Below, in pieces: positions 57,364 through 64,000 of a DNA stretch of 64,000 nt. The notes under the pieces were generated by a model. The model saw only the letters and a list, made by a program, of their open reading frames with translations. It was not told the DNA's origin and ran no database searches. Position numbers and translations under genes: made by a program. The stretch lies in contig CAWEZX010000015.1 of assembly GCA_963813555.1 (NCBI GenBank), forward strand, positions 127,117 through 191,116. Direction: 5' to 3'. Position 1 is the stretch's first letter, and the number at the start of each line of letters is the position of its first letter. This stretch comes from Roseiarcus sp963813555 (GTDB lineage: Bacteria > Pseudomonadota > Alphaproteobacteria > Rhizobiales > Beijerinckiaceae).

Positions 57364-57449
57364 CGTGACGAAATCACCCGCGCGCGGATGAAACCGATAC
57401 GTGATCCGGACTTCAAACGCCGGACACCCGGCAGTATGACGCTGGCTCG

Positions 57450-57914
57450 CCCGGAACCGGCAAGACGCACATCGCTCGCGGGATCGGTCTCGCGGCCTGC
57501 CAGAAAGGGCTATCGGTCGGGTTCTATACGGCCGCGGCCCTTGTTCATGAATTGCTGGAGGCTCGCGATGAGAAGCGGTTGCTTCGTCTGCAGCGGCAGG
57601 TCGCCGGATACAAGCTCCTGATCGTCGACGAGCCTGGATATGTCCCTCTCTCCCAGACCGGGGCCGAGCTGCTGTTCGAAATATTCAGCCAACGCTACGA
57701 GCGCGGTTCAACCATCGTCACTTCGAACCTGCCGTTCGACGAATGGACCAGCGTGTTCGGGTCAGAGCGTCTGACCGGCGCGCTGCTCGATCGCCTCACT
57801 CATCACGTCCATATCCTGGAAATGAATGGTGATAGCTACAGGCTCAATCAGAGCCAGCGGCGCTCACGCCGCAACAACGCCAACACGCCCAAAGACGATC
57901 TGACCCAAACCTGA
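57450..57914 (+). pseudogene. istB: IS21 IstB helper ATPase, 3' part
   Basis: The sequence resumes exactly at GTGKTHIARGIGLAACQ and continues with Walker B KLLIVDEPGYVPLS, the sensor TSNLPFDEW and LLDRLTHHVHILEMNGDSYR, ending DDLTQT. This is the AAA+ core of IstB. Only the inserted recombinase element separates it from the 5' part, and no other lesion is seen. Confidence 0.88.
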
Positions 57915-58004
57915 CGCCCACCAAACAAGCCCGGGCTCGACGGCATTCTCGCCGGCATCATTGATGCATCTTTGCTCCGGAAAGCGATGCAATCTCGCTC
58001 CGGC

Positions 58005-58566
58005 GTTGACACCGGGCATCTGGCCGGTGGCGTGGCTCTGTGAAGCGCTGGGCGTCTCACGGTCGGGCTTCCACGCTTGGCTCAATAGGGCGCCGAGCAA
58101 GCGGACCCGCGACGACGAAGAGATCGGCGCGAAGCTGCGGGCGAGCTTCATCGGCAGCGCCAGAACCTACGGCGCCCGGCGTGTCTGGCGCGATGTGCTG
58201 GCCGAAGGCGTCTCTTGCGGCCTGCACAGGATCGAGCGGCTGATGCAGGCTCAGGCCTTCAGGGCGCGGCCTCGCCGGCGCGGCCTGCCGAAGGACGACG
58301 GCCAACGGCTCGCGTCGGTGATCGCGCCGAATGTGCTCGACCGGGAGTTCTCAGCAGAGCGGCCGAACAGCAAATGGATTGCCGACTTCACCTATGTCTG
58401 GACAGCCGAAGGCTGGCTCTACGTGGCTGCGGTTATCGACCTGTTCTCGCGGCGCGTTGTTGGTTGGTCGATGAAGGCCGAGATGAACGTCCAGTTCGCC
58501 GCCGACGCGCTTATCATGGCCATCTGGCGCAGAGGTAAGCCTGACGCGCTCCTGCATCATTCGGAT
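58005..58566 (+). pseudogene. IS3 family transposase OrfB, 5' part (interrupted)
   Basis: The IS3 OrfB integrase is readable from WPVAWLCEALGVSRSGFHAW through TYGARRVWRDVL and the catalytic region WIADFTYVWTAEGWLYVA (first Asp) and VIDLFSRRVVGW, to HHSD at 58558-58566. The expected continuation QGSQYAS is found at 59946. OrfA and the extreme N terminus are missing next to the IS21 end. Confidence 0.85.
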
Positions 58567-58851
58567 AGTCAGAGGATAAACGCCAGTTTCCGGGCGGCCT
58601 GACTCAAACACCGATCGGCCGACTGGTAGGCTGGCGCCGCAAGCCGCCCGGTGCGGTCTGACCCGCACTCCGATCGACCAGCCGTGTCTTTCCCTGGACC
58701 TGTCGACCGCCCGGGAACGCCTTGCGGTGAGGCTTTGCCTCGCCGATGCCTGTGACCCGAGAAGGGCCTGACCTCCATGGTCTCGTGACTGTCCTGTCCG
58801 CGCATTCGGTCCCGGCGAAGCCATTCATGCATGGTCATGTGGAGGCTGGGA
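58567..58851 (+). ncRNA. Candidate IS110 left-end bridge RNA region
   Basis: This non-coding left end lies directly upstream of an IS110-type transposase. In characterised IS110 elements such as IS621, a structured RNA from this region pairs with target and donor DNA. Local stems can be drawn, for example GGCGGCCTGAC and nearby complements, but I could not derive the two loops confidently. Assignment rests on position. Confidence 0.35.
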
Positions 58852-59929
58852 ATGGCGGTAACCGGAGGAACACGTCGCATCGTCGGCGGCGTCGATACCC
58901 ACAAGGATCTTCACGTCGCAGCGGTCGTCGACGAACAGGACCAGGTCATCGGAACACGATCCTTCGCCACGACTTGGCAAGGCTATCGCCAGATGCTCGC
59001 CTGGATGCGCTCCTTCGGTGAGTTGCAACGCGTCGGCGTAGAGTTCGACCGGCAGCTACGGCGCAGGGCTCCTGCGCTTCATGCAGCAGGCAAAGGTCGC
59101 GGTCCTCGAAGTCACGACCCCCGACAAGCAGGATCGGCGTCGACGCGGCAAGAACGACGATCTCGACGCCCAGAACGCCGCCCATGCCGCCTTTGCAGGT
59201 CAGCGGACCGTGACGCCGCGAAGCCGGGACGGCATGATCGAATCCCTGCGGGTTCTGATGGCTTGCCGGAAGACCGCGGTGAGCGCCAGGCGTGTCGCCC
59301 TGCAGATGATCCACAACACCATCGTCTGCGCCCCTGATGGCCTGCGCGATCAACTGCGCAGCCTGACCCGCATGCAGCTCGTCCGTACGCTGGCCTCCTG
59401 GCGACCCGATCTTACCGCTTATCGCGACTTGGATTCCGCCTATCGCATCGGCCTCAAGTCGCTGGCCCGCCGTTACCTCGAGCTGCATGATGAGATCGCA
59501 GATCTCGATGTGATGATCGCCGCCATCGTCGACGAGCTGGCGCCGAACCTCGTCGCCCGCAATTCGATTGGCCACATTGGCGCTGCGCAGCTTCTCCTTA
59601 CGGCCGGCGACAATCCAGAAAGATTGAGGTCAGAGGCCAGCTTCGCATCGTTGTGCGGCGTCAGTCCGGTTCCGGCGTCGTCGGGAAAGACCGTCCGGCA
59701 TCGGCTCAACCGCGGCGGAGATCGCGCCGCCAATAGCGCGCTACACATCATCGCCATCGGACGCTTGCGGACCGACCAGAGAACCAAGGACTACGTCGCT
59801 CGCCGACTCGCCGAAGGACATTCCAAGCTCGACGCCATTCGAGCCCTGAAGCGCTACCTCGCCAGAGAGGTCTTCACCCTCATCACGCAGCGCCGCAAGG
59901 AAATCAACGCCACCCAAATCGCCGCTTGA
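58852..59929 (+). CDS. IS110 family DEDD transposase (frameshifted)
   Basis: The N terminus MAVTGGTRRIVGGVDTHKDL and VVDEQDQVIGTRSFATT are typical. One extra T near 59043 (GAGTTCGACC for GAGTCGACC) shifts the frame; repaired text is VESTGSYGAGLLRFMQQAKV. The rest (GKNDDLDAQNAAHAAF, SIGHIGAAQLLLTAGDNPE, LNRGGDRAANSALHII) ends at TGA 59929. ATG 58852 follows GGAGG. Repaired length is about 358 residues. Confidence 0.87.
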
Positions 59930-59945
59930 CAAACAGAAGGGCGTC

Positions 59946-60230
59946 CAGGGCAGCCAGTATGCCAGCGAGCTGTTCCAGAGGCTGATGGCGGACAACGGCG
60001 TACGATGCTCGATGAGCCGATCCGGCAATGTGTGAAACAATGCCGTCATGGAGAGCTTCTTCTCCTCGCTCAAGACCGAACGGATCGGAAGGAAGATCTA
60101 CAGCACGCGCGACGCCGCCAGGGCGGACGTATTCGACTACATTGAACGGTTCTACAACACGGTTCGTAGGCACTCGACCATCGCTTACCTCAGCCCGGTT
60201 GAGTTCGAGGAGCGAGCGGCGTTAACTTAA
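59946..60230 (+). pseudogene. IS3 family transposase OrfB, 3' part
   Basis: The OrfB catalytic C terminus resumes as QGSQYASELFQRLMADNGV, MESFFSSLKTERIGRKIYS (with the third catalytic Glu) and IERFYNTVRRHSTIAYLSP. A TGA at about 60032 replaces the expected tryptophan in NVWNNA. The IS3 terminal repeat TGTCCATGAAACCGGCAGCA follows at 60236-60255. Confidence 0.83.
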
Positions 60231-60257
60231 CCCACTGTCCATGAAACCGGCAGCAGC

Positions 60258-60759
60258 GGCGACGTCAACCTCGTGAAGCAGGTGATGGTCTAGCGTAGCT
60301 CCATCGGCACGCAACTCGATCCGAACTCTTGTTGGATGCTGATGCGCTCTCTCGAAACGCTCGAGATCTGACGCGCTCGAACGACAGCGCCCGTCTTGTC
60401 GCCGAATACCTTGGCGGGCCATCCCAAGATCGCGAGGGCGCACCATCTCAAGGCGACCCCTGCAAGACGGTGTTCGACCGGCAATATTCGGCTCCGGGCT
60501 CGACCTTTGCTTTCGATGTCAAGGGCGGCGAGAAGGAGGCCTTTGCGTTGCTCGATATCTTCAGATCGTGAAGCTAGCGGTCGGCTTAGGCGGCACCGAA
60601 ACGCTGATTTCGCGTCCCGGCTCAATGACGCATTCCGGCGTCGCGCGCGAATTGCACGAGGAGCTTGGATTGTCGGATGCTCTGATCCGCATCTCGACCG
60701 GCATCGAGAATGTGGGCGACTTGATTTCGGATCTCGGGCAAGGCCTCGAATATGTCTGA
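60258..60759 (+). pseudogene. Methionine gamma-lyase-like PLP enzyme, 3' remnant
   Basis: Readable pieces of the C-terminal third of a Cys/Met metabolism PLP enzyme are GDVNLVKQVMV, SSIGTQLDPNSCWMLMRSLE, VFDRQYSAPGSTFAFDVKGG and KLAVGLGGTETLISRPGSMT. In-frame TAG and TGA codons (60291-60293 and about 60369) and frame changes (near 60410 and a -1 near 60562) break it. The 5' part, with the PLP lysine, was lost at the IS3 end. A distinct, intact family member is at 11.2 kb. Confidence 0.75.
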
Positions 60760-60833
60760 CTGCGTGCGGATTGAGCGCCCGAACGAATGATCAACGACGA
60801 TCTGCGCTCGTGCGGCGCCGGCGCCCATAATCT

Positions 60834-61004
60834 TCACCGGCCCACAGGCGCGGTGATGAAGAACAACCACACCGAGAAGGCGATCGGGAATTCCAAGAAC
60901 CAGAAGTTGACGAACACGGCTTCGCCCTGTCTCGGGCTTCCGGCAATGGACTGCACAGCGTCGGATAACTCCGGTATGCTAGCTTCTTTTGGCTTAGGGA
61001 GCAT
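60834..61004 (-). CDS. Putative 56-residue single-helix membrane protein
   Basis: ATG 61004 opens MLPKPKEASIPELSDAVQSI and the frame ends with a hydrophobic helix (VFVNFWFLEFPIAFSVWLFF, then ITAPVGR) before TGA 60834. The soluble-then-hydrophobic design looks like a real tail-anchored protein rather than chance. The Shine-Dalgarno is weak. No family recognised. It lies in the otherwise gene-free stretch 60760-61368. Confidence 0.45.
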   Translation of the reverse strand: MLPKPKEASIPELSDAVQSIAGSPRQGEAVFVNFWFLEFPIAFSVWLFFITAPVGR

Positions 61005-61368
61005 TGCGAGGCCACTTTCGCCACACTATTCGGCGGTACTCCCCCCATCACATCCGGGGGTCCGCAATGCCCCTCAAGAAGGTCACGCTTTTGAATAGGC
61101 GCGTGCGCGGCTCGGAAATTGAGAGGATATCTCGCCTGGCGCGGGGTCAGCGACCTCATTACGCTTTCCGACAGGGATTGCGATCGCGGGCGAAGCCGGC
61201 GCCGCCAACGACACGAGCGTGCACCCCAAGGAGCGACTCCTTTTCAGAGTGACGTCTACTTGATACCGCCTATGTGATTGGCGCCGCCTTTCGGCGTCCG
61301 ATGTCGTGGGCAAGCGCGAGACGAGCGCACGGGCACGCGCGATGCCTGGCGGTCAGGGGAACGACGAT

Positions 61369-62643
61369 ATGACTGACGTCACGCAAATGTCGTCGGCGCG
61401 GCTGGGGCCGGGCGGCCACTGGCGTAACTGGGTGGGCAACCAATCCTTCATCGCGCGGCACATGAAGGAGCCTGGTTCGGAGGACGAATTGGCTGCGCTC
61501 GTGCATGAGGCGACGTGTCAAAATCTCCCCATCCGCGTTGCCGGCTCCGGCCATTCCTTCACGCCGGTGGTCGCAACTAGCGGCCTGCTGCTCAGCTTGA
61601 AGGACATGCAGGGGCTCGTCAGCGCCGACCTCGCTCGCAAGCGCGTCGTCGTGCGCGCAGGCACAAGGATTGGCGATATCGGCCGCGCCCTCAAACAGAT
61701 CGGTCTGTCATTGGCCAACCAGGGCGATATCGACACCCACGCGATTGCCGGCGCCCTTTCGACCGGCACGCATGGCACCGGAATCGAGCTTGGCTGTCTG
61801 TCGTCCCAGGCGGTCGGCATGCGGCTGGTTCAATCGAACGGGTCGGTGTTTGAGCTCGACGCCGACCGGGATCCCGAAATGATGGCCGCGGCCCAGGTTT
61901 CCATCGGCATGCTCGGAGTGATTTCGACGATCACACTGGAAGCGATCTCCGCCTACAACCTCAAGGAGACGCTCTGGCGCGAGGATTTCGACTCCTGCAT
62001 GGAAAGGCACGACGAACTGGCAGCGAATAACCGTCATTTCAGTTTCTTCTGGTGTCCGGTCGCCGAGTCCCGGCGCCTCTACTGCCTACCCGACGTCGCC
62101 GCTGTCTCTAAGGTCAAGCGTGAGCACGACGTTTGCGAGATGAAGCTGATGAACGTCACCGACGAGCGGCCCTACTCGAACGAGGGGAATTTCGAACGAG
62201 TCGCCTATAGTTCGGAAATCTATCCGATCGAATACATCCCGAACTTCCACGAACTCGAATACGCCGTACCGATTGAACACGGCAAGGACGCCTTGCGGCA
62301 AATTCGCGAGCTAATGCTAACCAAGCACACAAATTGCATCTATCCCGTGGAATATCGTTTCGTCGCTGGCGATTTGGGCATGCTGAGCCCTTATTACGAA
62401 CGCGCTAGCGTGACGATCTCGGTCTCTGGCGGGCCGGGAATCGACTATTGGAGCTATCTCCTCGACGTAGACGCGATCCTCAGGCAATACGGCGCGCGCC
62501 CGCATTGGGGCAAGCTGCATTTCAATCGCGCGGAAGACATGCCGTCGCTCTATCCGCGCTTTCATGACTTCCGGGCAATCCGCCGTGAGATGGACCCGTC
62601 AGGCCGCTTCCTGAACGATCACTTGAGAAATTTGTTCGAGTGA
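61369..62643 (+). CDS. FAD-dependent sugar-lactone oxidase (D-arabinono-1,4-lactone oxidase family)
   Basis: This 424-residue oxidase is of the vanillyl-alcohol oxidase superfamily. The FAD-binding PCMH domain is about 30-200 (VAGSGHSFTPVVATSGLLLS, where the His after SG may bind FAD covalently; AIAGALSTGTHGTG). The ALO domain follows (about 230-424), ending MDPSGRFLNDHLRNLF. Family members oxidise aldonolactones such as L-gulono- or D-arabinono-lactone. ATG 61369 has GGGGA 8 nt upstream. Confidence 0.87.
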   Translation: MTDVTQMSSARLGPGGHWRNWVGNQSFIARHMKEPGSEDELAALVHEATCQNLPIRVAGSGHSFTPVVATSGLLLSLKDMQGLVSADLARKRVVVRAGTRIGDIGRALKQIGLSLANQGDIDTHAIAGALSTGTHGTGIELGCLSSQAVGMRLVQSNGSVFELDADRDPEMMAAAQVSIGMLGVISTITLEAISAYNLKETLWREDFDSCMERHDELAANNRHFSFFWCPVAESRRLYCLPDVAAVSKVKREHDVCEMKLMNVTDERPYSNEGNFERVAYSSEIYPIEYIPNFHELEYAVPIEHGKDALRQIRELMLTKHTNCIYPVEYRFVAGDLGMLSPYYERASVTISVSGGPGIDYWSYLLDVDAILRQYGARPHWGKLHFNRAEDMPSLYPRFHDFRAIRREMDPSGRFLNDHLRNLFE

Positions 62644-62800
62644 CGCAGGGGCGGAAGTGCATCGTTTCGCGCCGCACCTTCAGAGGGCGCGATGCTCCTC
62701 GCTTATCAACTGGCCGGTCTATGCGCGCTTGAGGCGCACATGCGGACATCAGCGCCCGCACGCAATCCGCCGCAACCCGCCGGCGGCGCCGTGACGGCCG

Positions 62801-62832
62801 CCCTTGAGCCGGCTTGGGGCGCGGCTCAAGGG
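62801..62832. other. Perfect 10-bp stem-loop downstream of the prophage nusG-like gene
   Basis: CCCTTGAGCC (62801-62810) and GGCTCAAGGG (62823-62832) are exact complements with a 12-nt loop. There is no T-run on either strand, so it is not a standard terminator. It lies 19 nt beyond the nusG-like stop. The rest of 62644-62850 shows nothing else. Confidence 0.6.
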
Positions 62833-62850
62833 TACCCAGAGCGGCTCGGA

Positions 62851-63341
62851 TCATCGCGCGATGACGCGGCCCGCGGCGAGCGCGACCGGGCGCGCCGCCC
62901 CCAGGATGTCGAGCAGGACGAGTTCGCGCTCATGCGCGGCCATCCCGCGTAGAGCCCATTGAAGCCGGCGAGCGGCCCGTCGACGACGACCACCCTCGCG
63001 CCCCGCGCGAGCACAGGGGTTGCTCGGGGAGGCGGACGGGAAGCGAGGCGGACGACGCCGTCAGGGTCGGCCCGGGCCAGGGGCTTTGCGATCTCGGCGT
63101 CCGGGCAGCGCGCCGGGGTAGGGCCGAACTTGACGACGGAGGCGACGCCGATGGTGCGCTCGCTCGCCCGCCATCTCTCCTCGACGCGAGCGAAGAAATA
63201 CTCGCCGAACAGGCCGACTGTGCGCCATCGAGCGCCGACCTGGGTGCGGGTTTTGGGCGCAGATGTTTCGAAGCCGGCGAGCGTGACGACGGCGAGGCGA
63301 TCATGGCCCGGAACGGCTTTGAGGACGATCCAGTAGGACAT
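62851..63341 (-). CDS. Phage-associated NusG-like transcription antiterminator (frameshifted)
   Basis: The N-terminal NGN-like fold begins MSYWIVLKAVPGHDRLAVVT and includes VGLFGEYFFARVEERW. The C-terminal KOW domain contains ARGARVVVVDGPLAGFNGLY. The end is reached only with a missing base near 62945, giving MAAHERELVLLDILGAARPV to TGA 62851. Start ATG 63341 is 9 nt after the terminase stop, so the two form one unit. It probably modifies RNA polymerase during phage late transcription (inferred). Confidence 0.72.
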
Positions 63342-63350
63342 CGGAAGGCG

Positions 63351-64000
63351 CTACCCAATCAATGCTTCGACATCCACCTTCGTCGTCCAAGCCGCCGATG
63401 CGGCGGCTAGCGCCATCGTCAGCGCGATCATGCCGTCGATCCTTCCCGACGCGCGCTTCTTGTCGAGCTTTCTGTTGCCGGCCGGATCCGAAGCGATGAC
63501 GGCGTTCGCGGCGCACATCAAAGCACAGGGTGATTTCCGTGCCGAAGTTTTTTCTCAAGGATTAGGCTCTCGAGATCGCGCAACGCCGGACTCATGCTTT
63601 TGAAGCCCTGCCCGAACTCGATGAACTTTTCTTTGATCATTGGCTCGGAAAAAGCCCGCCTTGACCAACCACGGTTTGAGATGCGGCATGCCCCAACGAT
63701 CGAACGTGATGCGATTGATCCGGTATTCCTCGACCAGATCGCGCAGGCGCTCGGCAACGAACTCGTAGGAAACCGACGCGCCGGGCGAGTTCGATGAAGC
63801 CCCGATCGGCCCAAACGTCGTACGGCGCGCGGTCAGCCTGCGCCCTGGCCATCAGGCCCTCCTCGGGCAGCCAAAAGACCGGCAGGACGCTCCACGTCGC
63901 TTCACCGGATCGTTCCCGGCCAGCGCCAGGCAGGTCAAATCATTGGTCGCGCTCAAGTCCAACCCGCCGAACACCGTGCAGCCATGAAGGTCGCGAGGCC
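63351..64000 (-). pseudogene. Phage terminase large subunit, C-terminal part (several frameshifts, runs off window)
   Basis: Segments in changing frames give a TerL nuclease domain: LHGCTVFGGLDLSATNDLTC (with a metal-binding Asp), FWLPEEGLMARAQADRAPYD, VWADRGFIEL, ASVSYEFVAERLRDLVEEYR, FDRWGMPHLKPWLVKAGF, EKFIEFGQGFKSMSPALRD, and LDKKRASGRIDGMIALTMAL, ending at TAG 63351. At least four frame changes occur (near 63895, 63786, 63655 and 63545), some +1 and some -1. It marks the edge of a prophage continuing beyond the window. Confidence 0.75.

Larger units (their letters stand above)
54856..57453 (-). mobile_element. Large serine recombinase element inserted in istB
   Basis: The element (about 2594 bp) interrupts istB between GGC-GGC-CCC-G and GA-ACC-GGC-AAG. 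CCCG is present at both junctions (54856-54859 and 57450-57453), so one copy plus the element can be removed to restore GGPGTGKTHIARGIG exactly. Inside the ends lie imperfect inverted sequences GCTTCATAATGCC (54865-54877) and, reversed, GCGTCATACTGCC (57430-57442), likely recombinase half-sites. It encodes a serine recombinase, a 64-residue protein and a DUF5372-like protein, with no other cargo. Confidence 0.88.
58567..59945 (+). mobile_element. IS110 family element inserted in IS3 orfB
   Basis: The element lies between GAT (58564-58566) and CAG (59946-59948) of the IS3 HSD-QGSQY codons, giving 1379 bp. The transposase gene is preceded by about 285 bp non-coding and followed by 16 bp, the arrangement of the IS110 subgroup in which the left end encodes the bridge RNA. 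No target duplication is seen, as expected for IS110. Confidence 0.85.

Overview
The window looks like a chromosome segment of a GC-rich alphaproteobacterium, most likely of the order Hyphomicrobiales (Rhizobiales). This is inferred from gene content rather than a marker gene: a liv operon ending in a DUF6867-type gene, the DUF1150/Hsp20 pair, DUF1036 beside pyruvate kinase, a CioAB-type quinol oxidase, and an alphaproteobacterial-style PEP-CTERM tail. I found no rRNA, tRNA or CRISPR array.

Layout. Positions 1-5.2 kb hold a branched-chain amino acid ABC transporter (livH-M-G-F, a small membrane gene, then the binding protein). Positions 5.2-9.4 kb hold ccdA, cioAB and a DUF938 methyltransferase. 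Positions 10-29.9 kb are mostly housekeeping: ubiH-like and metC-like genes, a YXWGXW protein, murJ, galK-galT, folA/thyA, DUF1150-hsp20, a RecD-like helicase, a 3-hydroxyisobutyrate dehydrogenase-like gene, a c-type cytochrome, pyk, DUF1036, a PEP-CTERM phosphoesterase, a site-2 protease and a lytic transglycosylase. An IS1595-family element with a perfect 8-bp target duplication follows. Positions 31.5-48.4 kb hold pgm, glmM, a 24-codon small ORF with an exceptionally long Shine-Dalgarno, a decayed yjcH-actP operon, purC, a cupin, acnA, an SDR, ccmAB, a GluR0-like ligand-gated K+ channel, DoxX, an MFS transporter and ccmCDG.

Positions 48.4-60.8 kb are a nested graveyard of insertion sequences (four IS110/IS1111, three IS630 remnants, IS21, IS3). 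Two nestings can be read to the base. A 2.6-kb large-serine-recombinase element sits inside the Walker A codons of the IS21 istB gene, and an IS110 element sits inside the IS3 orfB gene. The window ends with a sugar-lactone oxidase gene and the edge of a prophage (NusG-like antiterminator and terminase large subunit).

A caution applies throughout. At least a dozen genes, including core ones, are broken by a single extra base (+1), often in a short homopolymer. The bias towards insertions suggests systematic sequencing or assembly error, so most of these genes may be intact in the organism. Genes cooperate in recognisable sets: cytochrome c maturation (ccdA, ccmABCDG), Leloir and hexose-phosphate metabolism (galK, galT, pgm, glmM), and nucleotide synthesis (folA, thyA, purC).
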